DNA of 64,000 bases, from the NCBI GenBank assembly GCA_041394945.1, contig JAWKHH010000003.1, forward strand, positions 1 through 64,000, given 5' to 3'. A program made the translations under genes and the position numbers. A model generated the notes under the pieces. That model was not told where the DNA came from. It ran no database searches and saw only the letters and a program-made list of their open reading frames with translations. This document shows positions 1-7,383 of this stretch, piece by piece. How positions within the stretch are numbered: the first letter of the stretch is position 1; every line of letters starts with the position of its first letter. Source of the DNA: Bryobacteraceae bacterium (GTDB taxonomy: Bacteria > Acidobacteriota > Terriglobia > Bryobacterales > Bryobacteraceae).

Positions 1-83
1 TGAAGGTACCACGCCAAGTTCACGGCAAGCGTAGTCTTGCCGACTCCGCCCTTCATGTTAAGGAGTGCAATTGTCGTGACCAC
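1..83 (-). CDS. ParA-family ATPase, N-terminal fragment (runs off left edge)
   Basis: Only the first 27 or so codons are inside the window. The reverse strand reads a short hydrophobic beta strand followed by the deviant Walker A motif KGGVGKTT (residues 11-18), which is diagnostic of ParA/MinD/Soj P-loop ATPases. GTG at 81-83 is chosen as start because AGGA lies at 93-96, about 9 nt upstream, and the motif sits at the usual distance from the N-terminus. ParA proteins drive plasmid or element partitioning. Its place at the head of an element carrying a PRTRC cassette (PRTRC means ParB-related, ThiF-related cassette) fits partition or maintenance. A ParB partner would lie further left, outside the window. 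Confidence 0.85.
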   Translation of the reverse strand, partial: MVTTIALLNMKGGVGKTTLAVNLAWYL

Positions 84-137
84 TACTCGATTTCCTGATT
101 CTGCCAAACCGCTAAGAACGCCGACCGTTCCATGGAT

Positions 138-158
138 GCTCGATCTAGTATAGCGAGC
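138..158 (-). promoter_or_regulatory. Possible parA promoter with overlapping dyad
   Basis: On the minus strand TATACT (147-152) is a good -10 hexamer for the leftward parA gene, about 65 nt before its GTG. It is embedded in a dyad, GCTCG (138-142) and CGAGC (154-158), with an 11-nt centre. The -35 match is poor. ParA or ParB autorepression at such a dyad is typical of partition operons, but that role is inference here. Confidence 0.3.
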
Positions 159-281
159 AACTGCCGGCGAAGTTGGCAGCTACCGGAATCTTGCGGGAGT
201 GTGCTGGCTTGCTGGCCGGCGATGGGGGATTGAGGCGGATGGCGAAATCCTGCGGTCAGAATGCGCTGACCTAGCAGGGGA

Positions 282-309
282 CCTGCCGCCGCATAGCGGC
301 GTAGGCAGG
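282..309 (-). terminator. Stem-loop directly after the J-like gene
   Basis: CCTGCC (282-287) pairs with GGCAGG (304-309), and inside it GCCGC (288-292) pairs with GCGGC (296-300) around an ATA loop, with a 3-nt bulge. It lies 2 nt beyond the stop of the leftward gene ending at 311. There is no T tract, so it may be a transcript-end stabiliser or an imperfect terminator. Confidence 0.4.
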
Positions 310-310
310 G

Positions 311-1711
311 TCAGTCAAGGCTCGCGAAGCAGACGCCCGCCTCGTCCGCCAGCCGCAGGAGACTCTTGAGCCACTGCGCCGACGACTTCCCGCGAATAAC
401 TCGGCCCACAAAACCCAGTTCAGTCGCCCGATCGCCCGCGTTCCGCCGAATCTCGTTTCGGTCCGAATCCGGGTATCGACTGAGAAACTTGGTCAAATCC
501 GCCGGGCGCGCGAACACGTACGGTGCGCGGCCTGCGGCCGGGACCTCCGCAATCAGCACGTTCGCCCAGACAAACAAGTACTCGCTACGGTACAGGAACC
601 ACGTACAACTCCGCTTCCGCAACTCGTCGAAGTAGTACGGCTCGTACTCCGGCCGCCAGTTCACGTGCTGGGGTTCCAGACGAGCCGAAGCCCCAGCCGC
701 GTCGAACCACTCCCGCACTCGCCTCGCCTCCACCGGCGCCTTCTCGCACTCCGCGCGAACGCGCCGGATCAATTCGGCATGCTGACCCAGCAACGCGTGC
801 ATGGTCCGAGCATCGCGGACATCATCGGAGAGCCCCGCCGGCACCCGCACCTGCAACCGCGAAGGCAGCGCGACGTGCCACTCGCGCAAGACCCATTCGC
901 CCTCGGCGAACAAGTACTTCCCCGCGTGAACGAAGGTCGCCGCGACCTCAATCCGGCTCCGAAGCCAAAGCTTCCAGCGGTTCCACGTGATGTCCCAATC
1001 AAGGCCCGGCACCGCGTTCGCGTCCAACCAGACCTCCAGCTTCCGACGCGGATCGCGGCAGACCACACGGTCGCCGAGGAACTCGCAACGCCGCAGCAAC
1101 AGCGAGACCTTGCGCACAGTCATCTCGGGCCTGTACGCAAGGATGCGATCCGCAAAGAACGCCTCCTTGTCCTCGCCGAGCCGGCCCTCCACTACGATCG
1201 ACCCGAACCCGCCGTACGGAAACATCGGCTCCGCTTCGGCATCAACGCGCAGTGCGTCATAGCAAGCACGAAGCTCGGGATGCGCCAGCACATTGAAGGC
1301 CCGCTCCGCCGCAGAGAGCTCACCCGCGCACGCACCCTGGACTTTCAACTCCAGCACCCGAGTCCGCCACGCGAGCCGCAGTTGGCTCAACGACGCCGTT
1401 TCCGGCACCCGCAACAATCGATACAACGATTCCGGAGGCTCAAGATCGAGCCGATAGAAATACCGCCGAATCGCGGAACCGCTGATGAACAGCGCCTTCG
1501 GGCCCTCCGCCCACTTCGGCAGCTCGGCGCGCACGAGCAGTTCGCCGCTCATGGCCGGCTTCGGTCGCGAGACGGACCCAATCGTCGCATGAAGCAGTTG
1601 CTTCTGGTGCGGCGAACCGCGCCGCCGAACCAGGACCTCAGTCTCCGATCCCGAGAACCGAACCTCATCCTGTGGCCGAACGAAGCGCGCAAGAGTCGCT
1701 GGAACCTCCAC
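311..1711 (-). CDS. Element-encoded protein with degenerate J-domain-like segment
   Basis: A 466-residue protein starting at GTG (1709-1711). Residues about 95-155 have the helix pattern and spacing of a DnaJ J-domain (SLYRLLRVPETASLSQLRLAWR, then AERAFNVLAHPELRACYDALR), but the HPD tripeptide between helices II and III, needed to stimulate Hsp70, is missing. The rest is Arg/Trp/Tyr-rich, without a recognised domain, membrane segment or signal peptide. It is transcribed divergently from the PRTRC cassette across a 63-bp gap, so the two may share regulation. It could be a structural or adaptor module derived from a J-protein. The reading frame is solid; the J-like assignment is moderate and no biochemical role can be given. 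Confidence 0.75.
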   Translation of the reverse strand: MEVPATLARFVRPQDEVRFSGSETEVLVRRRGSPHQKQLLHATIGSVSRPKPAMSGELLVRAELPKWAEGPKALFISGSAIRRYFYRLDLEPPESLYRLLRVPETASLSQLRLAWRTRVLELKVQGACAGELSAAERAFNVLAHPELRACYDALRVDAEAEPMFPYGGFGSIVVEGRLGEDKEAFFADRILAYRPEMTVRKVSLLLRRCEFLGDRVVCRDPRRKLEVWLDANAVPGLDWDITWNRWKLWLRSRIEVAATFVHAGKYLFAEGEWVLREWHVALPSRLQVRVPAGLSDDVRDARTMHALLGQHAELIRRVRAECEKAPVEARRVREWFDAAGASARLEPQHVNWRPEYEPYYFDELRKRSCTWFLYRSEYLFVWANVLIAEVPAAGRAPYVFARPADLTKFLSRYPDSDRNEIRRNAGDRATELGFVGRVIRGKSSAQWLKSLLRLADEAGVCFASLD

Positions 1712-1774
1712 CTCGCCAGCGTACGCGCCCGCGCCTCCGTGCCAAACCCACTTCGAACCAAGGAAGGAGCAACC

Positions 1775-2182
1775 ATGGACACCACGCCCGGCCTGTTCAA
1801 CGGCCTCGCCCCACTGCTCACCAACCGCACCGTCATCATGACCGTGTCCGCCGACGCCAACGGCATGCTCACGCTGACCGTCATCCCCAAGAAGGTCACG
1901 CCCGACGAAAGCGACGCGCTCACAACGCCGCTATGGATCACCGCCACCGCCGACGAACTCGACCGCACCCTGCCCGACCAGCTCCGCGAATACTGCGCCG
2001 TTCACGGTCAAACCGCATCGAACCTGCAGTCAGTGAAAGCCGAACTCGCCGCAGCGGAGAAAGCCGAGCGCGATGCCGCCGACGAGCGTCGCGCCCGGAA
2101 GGCGAAGACCAAGACGCCGCCCCCGCCGGTCGCGCCCAGCCTCTTCGACGACCAGCAACAACAACAAGGAGAAGTGACATGA
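1775..2182 (+). CDS. PRTRC system protein E
   Basis: 135 residues from ATG 1775, preceded by a strong Shine-Dalgarno (AAGGAAGGAG, 1760-1769). The N-terminal part (FNGLAPLL..., then a predicted beta-rich segment with LTVIPKK and a TPLWITATADELD stretch) matches the PRTRC protein E family as I know it (TIGR03741). The C-terminal third is a charged Ala/Glu/Lys helix followed by a Pro-rich stretch and a poly-Gln end. First gene of the cassette. Its stop overlaps the next start (ATGA), so translation is coupled. Function is unknown; the family is defined by co-occurrence with ThiF and ParB relatives on plasmids and integrative elements. Confidence 0.8.
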   Translation: MDTTPGLFNGLAPLLTNRTVIMTVSADANGMLTLTVIPKKVTPDESDALTTPLWITATADELDRTLPDQLREYCAVHGQTASNLQSVKAELAAAEKAERDAADERRARKAKTKTPPPPVAPSLFDDQQQQQGEVT

Positions 2183-2382
2183 CCATCCGCCCCCTCCGCC
2201 GCATATTCGAATACGCAGGCGTGCGCTTCCCGGACCTCAACGAAGCCATGAGCGTCGAGCAGGTCCGCGGCATCCTCGCGACGCAGTACCCGGAGATCGC
2301 CACCGCGTCACTCACCGGACCCGAGACCGTCGGCGACAAGAGCGTCTACCGTTTTGAGCGCGCCATCGGCACGAAGGGTTAG
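2179..2382 (+). CDS. PRTRC system protein C (ubiquitin-like small protein)
   Basis: 67 residues, starting at the ATG that overlaps the stop of protein E. The sequence RIFEYAGVRFPDLNEAMSVE, then ILATQYPEI and a YRFERAIGTKG tail, fits PRTRC protein C (TIGR03738) in length and motif order. From its size and partner genes this family is thought to be a small beta-grasp-like protein, which would make it the natural substrate of the cassette ThiF enzyme. It lacks a C-terminal GlyGly and ends in ThrLysGly. That the C-terminal Gly takes part in adenylation is inference. Confidence 0.82.
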   Translation: MTIRPLRRIFEYAGVRFPDLNEAMSVEQVRGILATQYPEIATASLTGPETVGDKSVYRFERAIGTKG

Positions 2383-2389
2383 CGCGGCC

Positions 2390-2599
2390 GTGCGAAAACG
2401 AACGGTGCTACGTGAACTCGACGCCATCGAGCGAGGCGCAAGCCCACGGCAATCGCCGTTGATCGAGGAGTTCATGAAATGCCCAGACTGGCAACGCGCC
2501 GCTTCGATCCTCGCGCGCGCACTCGCCGAGGAATCCCGCCGCGCCCCGCGCGACGCCGTCATCGCCCCACCGCCCGCCTGGATGCCACCGCTGCTGTGA
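2390..2599 (+). CDS. Small hypothetical protein within the PRTRC cassette
   Basis: 69 residues if started at GTG 2390, 7 nt after the protein C stop; an ATG in the same frame at 2354 would overlap protein C. The sequence is mostly helical and charged (LRELDAIERGASPRQSPLIEEFMKCPDW), with a Pro-rich end. I do not recognise a family. It is supported by its tight fit between two cassette genes: its stop (TGA 2597-2599) overlaps the GTG (2596) start of the next gene. It could be an accessory subunit or a translational bridge. Confidence 0.5.
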   Translation: MRKRTVLRELDAIERGASPRQSPLIEEFMKCPDWQRAASILARALAEESRRAPRDAVIAPPPAWMPPLL

Positions 2600-3498
2600 G
2601 TCCCGGCTGGTCGATGCCGACGCTCGAAGGCGTCACGAAAACGTACGTTGCATGTCCCGCCGGCCGCGTCGCCGCCCGCATCGGAGCGGCGCTCCTCGAG
2701 GCCGGCATCGCCCGCGCAGCAGACTGGCAAGCTGCCAACGGCGATACGCATGAGTTCATTCGATCGGCGACGCGCGCCTTCGTCGACCGCAACGGCGGAC
2801 CATCGATCCGAAAGCTCTTCCGCCTGCACCTCCAACTTGATGCCGAGCCGTTCTGGCTCACCGTCGAGCCATCCGAAGCCGCCTACTTCGTCGCCGGTCC
2901 GACGCTCGATATCCTGGAGCGCGTCCACGCCCGGCTCCCGGCAACGTTCTTCCGCCTGCTGACCGGAGCATTGAATCGATGGATCCGAATCTACGATCAC
3001 GAGGACGCTCACAATCACGTCGAAATGCTGCACGACTGGTACGACGGTGACCCCGAGGGCGTCGGCGTCGAGTACCCGAACGTCGAAGCAGACACGCCAC
3101 GCAGCCTGAGCGAGCGCCCTCTTCGCCCACGCGAACTGCGAGCGATCCTCCCCTCATGCCCACCCAACGTTCAAGAGTGGATGACGCGAGCGATCGAACT
3201 CGACCGACTCTCCCGCCGCCAACCACACCCAAGGATGACCGAGCGAACGGAAGAAGCGCTCAGCGACTGCAACCCGCCACTCCCGAGCCTGCTCATCGTC
3301 TTCAAGCCCGGCGACAACATCGAAGCCTGCTTCGACGCCGAGGCCCTGGGAATGATGGAGGTCCAACCCGAGCCCAACCTGATTCTCCCGTGCGACGACC
3401 TCCGCGCCGCGTTCCGCACACTCCGCACCGCATGCCAAACGCTGGCGAAGGCGGCCGAACTGATCGCGCTCCTCCCGGAGGCCACCAATGGAATGTGA
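2596..3498 (+). CDS. PRTRC system protein F
   Basis: About 300 residues. GTG 2596 is preferred because it overlaps the preceding stop (GTGA coupling); ATG 2614 is the alternative, and neither has a clear ribosome-binding site. The order of features fits PRTRC protein F (TIGR03742): a central acidic and aromatic stretch (IRIYDHEDAHNHVEMLHDWYD), then EYPNVEADTPRSL, then a C-terminal helical region. No membrane segment or signal peptide. No enzyme motif is recognisable, although the His/Asp-rich stretch could bind metal. The end overlaps the next gene by 11 nt. Confidence 0.75.
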   Translation: MSPGWSMPTLEGVTKTYVACPAGRVAARIGAALLEAGIARAADWQAANGDTHEFIRSATRAFVDRNGGPSIRKLFRLHLQLDAEPFWLTVEPSEAAYFVAGPTLDILERVHARLPATFFRLLTGALNRWIRIYDHEDAHNHVEMLHDWYDGDPEGVGVEYPNVEADTPRSLSERPLRPRELRAILPSCPPNVQEWMTRAIELDRLSRRQPHPRMTERTEEALSDCNPPLPSLLIVFKPGDNIEACFDAEALGMMEVQPEPNLILPCDDLRAAFRTLRTACQTLAKAAELIALLPEATNGM

Positions 3499-4198
3499 AC
3501 TCGCCCTCGGCGCTGAAAGCCGATTCGAACTGAAAGGCGCAGTCCTGGTCTACGCTGCCGGCCATCTCGCGAGCGGTGCCTTCGCCGCCTGGCACGAAGC
3601 CCACGCCACACCCGACCAGGCCCCGCACCTCAGCGCGGCCATGCCGCTCTCGACGAATTTCCTGCGCGAACTCGCGCGAGGACTCGGATCCCAAACGAAA
3701 CCCGAGATCCTCCCCGACAACGTGCTGGTCCGAACGCCGGACACGCTGATCTGGTGGACACCAACCACCCGCCGCCGCATGTTCTTCCGCCACGACGATC
3801 CGCTCAGCGCCGTCAGCGGTCGCTCATTCTCTCACCCCGCGCTCCTCTTCAAGGTCACCCGATCCGAACTCTGGTTGCGAGCCCTCTCCACCAACAAGCG
3901 CCCGGCCGCCACTACGCCACTCATGATCGCGCCCTACTACAACGTCAACATCGAAGGCGCAGTCTGCCAAGGTTCGATGCGATCCCCCGCGGACGCAGCC
4001 GTCGCCTCAATCCCGCTATGGGAAAACGCCTTCTTCGGCTCCGAGTTCACCCACCTCTACGGCGCAGGCAACTTCACCCCACACCCCGGCGGACTGATCG
4101 CGCTATGGACCAGCCTCACCAACACCACGCGCTTTCCAACCGCAGCTCTCGTCCCCGCCAACGAAACCCTGGCCCAATTCGCCGAACGAGACCAATGA
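3488..4198 (+). CDS. PRTRC system protein B
   Basis: 236 residues, ATG 3488, overlapping the end of protein F. A beta-rich N-terminus, the TLIWWTPTTRRRMFF segment, then FSHPALLFKV and the ENAFFGSEFTHLYG motif match the PRTRC protein B family (TIGR03737). In complete cassettes a Mov34/JAMM-like protein A is also present. No such gene is found between F and B, or anywhere else in the window. Translation is coupled to the ThiF gene through an ATGA overlap at 4195-4198. Confidence 0.8.
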   Translation: MECELALGAESRFELKGAVLVYAAGHLASGAFAAWHEAHATPDQAPHLSAAMPLSTNFLRELARGLGSQTKPEILPDNVLVRTPDTLIWWTPTTRRRMFFRHDDPLSAVSGRSFSHPALLFKVTRSELWLRALSTNKRPAATTPLMIAPYYNVNIEGAVCQGSMRSPADAAVASIPLWENAFFGSEFTHLYGAGNFTPHPGGLIALWTSLTNTTRFPTAALVPANETLAQFAERDQ

Positions 4199-5004
4199 CC
4201 CACAACATCCCCGCCCACCTCCTCCGCTGCCCAATCCGCAGCGCAGTGATCGGCTGCGGAGGCAACGGAAGCGTGATCGCCATGGGACTGCCCTACCTCC
4301 ACCAAGCCCTTCTCGCCGCCGGCCACCCCGGAGGACTCGCCGTCACCCTCATCGACGGCGACACCGTCTCGTCGACGAACTGCGTCCGCCAGCCCTTCAG
4401 CCGCAACGAAGTCGGACTCCACAAGTCCATCGTCCTCGCCTCCCGCATCAATCTCTTCTGGGGACTCCGCTGGAAAGCGATCCCACACCACGTCGCCCCT
4501 GGCCAAGGAGTCGAAAGCGCCGACATCGTCATCGGCTGCGTCGACACTCGAGCCGCGCGAGCGACCATCCAAGAACTCGTCACCGGCAACGCGACCGTAA
4601 CCTACTACCTCGACCTCGGCAACGGAGCCACCGGAGGCCAGTTCATCCTCGGCCAACCTCTGAACCGCCGAAACCCCCGCCGAGCCACCCGCCTCCGCAC
4701 GGCCCCGGAGCTATTCCCCGAACTCGCCGACACCACCCTTCCCGACGACGACCAACCCAGTTGCAGTGCCCAAGCCGCCCTCGACCGTCAGGAGCCCATG
4801 GTCAACCAACTCCTCGCCACCCACGCCCTCGCCCTCCTCGCCCGCCTCTTTCGCCACGGCGCCATCGAGCACCAAGGTGCATTCGTAGATTCCGTGACCA
4901 ACCGCGCCCAGCCATTTCTTGGAGATACATCGACCTGGCGACGCCTACGTCGGCCCCACCGACCGGGACATCACATGTCACCTACGGTGCCGCACTCAAA
5001 TTGA
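4195..5004 (+). CDS. PRTRC ThiF-family (E1-like) adenylating protein
   Basis: 269 residues. The nucleotide-binding loop GCGGNGS (20-26) follows a beta strand (SAVIG). The DGDTVSSTNCVRQPFS segment corresponds to the Asp-x-Asp and Asn/Arg/Gln ATP-Mg site of ThiF/MoeB/E1 enzymes, and PSCSAQAALDRQEPMVNQ matches the conserved Cys-containing motif of the PRTRC ThiF family (TIGR03736). Such enzymes adenylate the C-terminus of a small beta-grasp protein; PRTRC C in the same operon is the obvious candidate. The last 25 or so residues are basic, His/Arg-rich and look diverged. No E2-like or JAMM gene is visible. Confidence 0.85.
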   Translation: MTHNIPAHLLRCPIRSAVIGCGGNGSVIAMGLPYLHQALLAAGHPGGLAVTLIDGDTVSSTNCVRQPFSRNEVGLHKSIVLASRINLFWGLRWKAIPHHVAPGQGVESADIVIGCVDTRAARATIQELVTGNATVTYYLDLGNGATGGQFILGQPLNRRNPRRATRLRTAPELFPELADTTLPDDDQPSCSAQAALDRQEPMVNQLLATHALALLARLFRHGAIEHQGAFVDSVTNRAQPFLGDTSTWRRLRRPHRPGHHMSPTVPHSN

Positions 5005-5127
5005 CCGCCGGCACCCTCCTAACCAACTGAAGCGTTGGCGTTTTCTCCGAATGCCTCCCACGTCAAGATCGACTTGGCTACCGCAGCACGGACTTCTCGG
5101 ACCAGAAAGTGAGCCATACAAAGAGAC

Positions 5128-5391
5128 ATGCAGTACAAGGAATCCTCCCCCGACCTTTCGATCGTCTCGGCACTCCCGCCCGATGCCCATTCGGGTTTGG
5201 ACGATCGCCCCCTGAATGTTCAGGCCGCAGCCGAATACCTCGGCGTGAGCGCACAGACGGTCTACTTGTGGGTGGAAAGGAAACGCATTCCGCACCTACG
5301 AGTCATGGGTCGGAACATCCGCTTCCTCAAATCGGACCTGGAGTCGTTCCGCGCTACGTTTCGGCAAGAGGCGACCCATGGCGAGGCCTAG
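5128..5391 (+). CDS. Excisionase-type MerR-like HTH protein
   Basis: 87 residues from ATG 5128. The core LNVQAAAEYLGVSAQTVYLWVERKRIP, followed by an IRFLKSDLESF helix, is the classic HTH_17/excisionase DNA-binding fold. It overlaps the integrase start by 14 nt and so is co-translated with it, as expected for a recombination directionality factor that bends DNA at attachment sites. The N-terminal 25 residues are not conserved-looking, so a later start is possible. A transcriptional regulator is the alternative. Confidence 0.85.
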   Translation: MQYKESSPDLSIVSALPPDAHSGLDDRPLNVQAAAEYLGVSAQTVYLWVERKRIPHLRVMGRNIRFLKSDLESFRATFRQEATHGEA

Positions 5392-6532
5392 CAAGCATGA
5401 CGGCGTCGTGTACCGCCGAAAGGACAGCAAGGTTTGGTGGATGCGCTATCGGGACAAGGACGGCAGGCGGCACCTTGAATCCACCAAGACCGAAGACTGG
5501 AAAGAAGCGCAGCGTCAACTTCGCGAGCGTCTTCAAGCTCGCGACAACAACACCCTCGACGTGATCCGGAGGGGTACGCAGGTGACCTTCGGAGAGTGGG
5601 CTGCCTACTTTCTCGAGAACTTCTCGAAGCCGCCAATCCGGGCACGGAAGACCCACGAGGCGAACGAGAACGCGCTGAAAGCCCTGCTCCCGGCCTTCGG
5701 AGCAACTAAGCTGACCGAGGTTGACTCGATGCAGATCGAGGCCCATCTACGCAAGCGGCTACAGCAGCCTCGCCGCGTCCGGCGCGTTTCCGGAGTCGTC
5801 GAGGTCGGCAAGCTGAAGCCTGCGACCGTTCATCAGGAGTTCCGAGTGATGCGCAGGATCTTCAGTGTGGCGGTGAAGAGGAAAGTCTGTGCGGTGAACC
5901 CGTGCGACGGCGTTGAGTTTCCGGTCATCCTCAAAGGGCTCTTCCGGCCGCACTACATGACTTGGTCCGAACAGCAGAAGATCGAGGCGAAGGCTCCGCC
6001 CCACCTGCGCAACGTGATCCGGATCATCACCGAAACCGGGCTGCGAGTGTACAAAGAGTTGTCCTGCATGCGGAAGGACCAAATCGACCTCGTCAACAAG
6101 GTTGTGTTCATTTCGGACTCGAAGACGCCGACTGGGGTAGCGGAGGTTCCGCTCACCGACTTGGCGGCGGATGCGTTCCGGAGCCAGATGGAACTCGCCG
6201 GTGCCAGCCCTTGGCTCTTCCCCAGTCCGAAGAGCCCCACCGGGTACCAGACGACCTTTCGAAAAACTTGGGAGCGCGTTTTGCGCAAAGCGGGAGTACC
6301 GCACTTTCGGCTCTACGATCTCCGCTCGACGCATGCGACCCGCCTGAGCGACGGCGGCGTGCCCGACGAATGGGTCACCCAGATGCTGCGCCAGACCGAC
6401 GCGAAGGTCTTCAAGAAGTACTCGCAAATGAAACTGCAGATGAAGCGCGAGGCGTTAGCCAAGCTCAACCGACAGGCCAGCGAACCCAAGGAGCCGCTGA
6501 AGTTTGATTCTGATACGGAACCGCACTCGTGA
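5378..6532 (+). CDS. Tyrosine recombinase (phage-type integrase)
   Basis: 384 residues. An N-terminal arm-binding region (VYRRKDSKVWWMRYRDKDGRRH, about 10-33) and an SAM-like core-binding domain (about 70-180) precede the catalytic domain. The first catalytic Arg lies in TETGLRVYKEL. The box II motif reads LYDLRSTHATRL, with Tyr in place of the usual His. The LGH motif is LRQTD, with Gln for His, and the nucleophile Tyr is in FKKYSQM. It directs site-specific integration. The gene ends about 100 nt from the 3' end of a tRNA-Val, the standard arrangement for tRNA-targeting elements. The element therefore extends leftward through the PRTRC and ParA genes. Confidence 0.93.
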   Translation: MARPSKHDGVVYRRKDSKVWWMRYRDKDGRRHLESTKTEDWKEAQRQLRERLQARDNNTLDVIRRGTQVTFGEWAAYFLENFSKPPIRARKTHEANENALKALLPAFGATKLTEVDSMQIEAHLRKRLQQPRRVRRVSGVVEVGKLKPATVHQEFRVMRRIFSVAVKRKVCAVNPCDGVEFPVILKGLFRPHYMTWSEQQKIEAKAPPHLRNVIRIITETGLRVYKELSCMRKDQIDLVNKVVFISDSKTPTGVAEVPLTDLAADAFRSQMELAGASPWLFPSPKSPTGYQTTFRKTWERVLRKAGVPHFRLYDLRSTHATRLSDGGVPDEWVTQMLRQTDAKVFKKYSQMKLQMKREALAKLNRQASEPKEPLKFDSDTEPHS

Positions 6533-6558
6533 CAGGGTTTTGATACGGTTTTGATACG
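6508..6558 (+). repeat. Three TGATACG direct repeats between integrase and tRNA
   Basis: TTCTGATACG (6508-6517), TTTTGATACG (6538-6547) and TTTTGATACG (6549-6558). The last two lie exactly 11 bp apart, one helical turn; the first overlaps the integrase 3' end. Their place between integrase and attachment site suggests arm-type integrase sites or excisionase sites. Confidence 0.55.
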
Positions 6559-6628
6559 TTTCGAACTCTTGCGGCCGACCGGGCAACCACGCGAAAGTCG
6601 CAATCTGTTGATTTGAAAGGAGGAGAAG

Positions 6629-6705
6629 TGGTGGGCGCGACAGGACTCGAACCTGTGACCTCCTGCGTGTGAAGCAGGCGCTCTAACCAACTGAGCTACG
6701 CGCCC
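6629..6705 (-). tRNA. tRNA-Val(CAC), with encoded CCA; probable attachment site
   Basis: On the minus strand a full cloverleaf is present: acceptor GGGCGCG pairing with CGCGCCC, D arm GCTCAGTTGGTTAGAGC, anticodon stem CCTGC/GCAGG with loop TTCACAC (anticodon CAC, valine GTG codons), and T arm ACAGG-TTCGAGT-CCTGT. The discriminator is A and CCA is encoded (6629-6631). The 3' end faces the integrase, so this tRNA is very likely the integration target, and its 3' portion should be duplicated at the far left end of the element. Confidence 0.97.
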
Positions 6706-6779
6706 CAAGGAATAACTGATTTTGCCATTATATCTCACCGCACCCGCCCCGCGCCGCCCGGGAAAGCACCGCTGGATGC

Positions 6780-6785
6780 CATAAT
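6780..6785 (+). promoter_or_regulatory. -10 hexamer CATAAT seven bases before the GAF gene start
   Basis: CATAAT is followed by 7 nt and then GTG 6793, so transcription would begin at or next to the start codon (leaderless). No ribosome-binding site is visible. The same arrangement occurs before the genes starting at 9263, 36867 and 60492. Confidence 0.45.
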
Positions 6786-6792
6786 AGAAACC

Positions 6793-7383
6793 GTGCCGCG
6801 CGCCAAGGAAATCGAACATCGACTTGATCGTCTTGAGCACCTTCTGCATCTATACCAGAAGCTCAGTCGCTACTACGCCCGGCCGGCCTCGGTGGGCGAA
6901 GTATTGCAGTCCCTCGCGCACCAAATCGCGCGATTCCTGCACGCCGATTCCTGCCTCATCTACCTCGCCTCCGGCGACGAGCTCGTTTTGAGCGCCGCCC
7001 ATGGCCCCAATCCCAGCGCCGTGGGAGCCGTACGGCTGAAGCTCGACGAAGGACTCACGGGCTGGGTGGCGCGCGAGCGGCGCCTGCTCGCCATCACCCG
7101 CGAGGCGTTTCTCGATCAGCGCTTCAAGTTTTTCCAGGATCTTCCTGAAGATCGCTTCGAAGCCTTTCTCTCCGCGCCGGTGATCGCGCTGAATCGAGTC
7201 GTGGGCGTGATCAACGTACAACACCGGGCGCCGCATGTTCACGGCGGTGACGAGATGGAGATGCTCACCACCATCGGCGAGATGGTCGGAGGCCTCGTCG
7301 CCCTGTGCTGCTGCGACACGGCTGCGTTCGAGCGGGCTGACTACGCTTCGCTGGCGCTGGCGTCCGGAGCCGCCGGACGGTGA
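6793..7383 (+). CDS. GAF-domain protein
   Basis: 196 residues from GTG 6793. A short amphipathic helix (EIEHRLDRLEHLLHLYQKLSRY) leads into one GAF domain (about 30-165): VLQSLAHQIARFLHADSCLIYLASGDELVLSAAHG, then LDEGLTGWVARERR and SAPVIALNRVVGVINV. GAF domains bind small molecules or act as dimerising sensors. No output domain is attached, so it probably acts by protein contact or as an enzyme-like stand-alone GAF. The end carries a Cys cluster (ALCCCDTA). It overlaps the next gene by 4 nt. Confidence 0.85.
   Translation: MPRAKEIEHRLDRLEHLLHLYQKLSRYYARPASVGEVLQSLAHQIARFLHADSCLIYLASGDELVLSAAHGPNPSAVGAVRLKLDEGLTGWVARERRLLAITREAFLDQRFKFFQDLPEDRFEAFLSAPVIALNRVVGVINVQHRAPHVHGGDEMEMLTTIGEMVGGLVALCCCDTAAFERADYASLALASGAAGR

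Noticed and set aside
665..1774. Long plus-strand frame opposite the J-like gene and continuous with PRTRC E
   Set aside because: It is the antisense of a better gene; Arg/Pro/His-rich composition; the real start is ATG 1775 with its strong ribosome-binding site.
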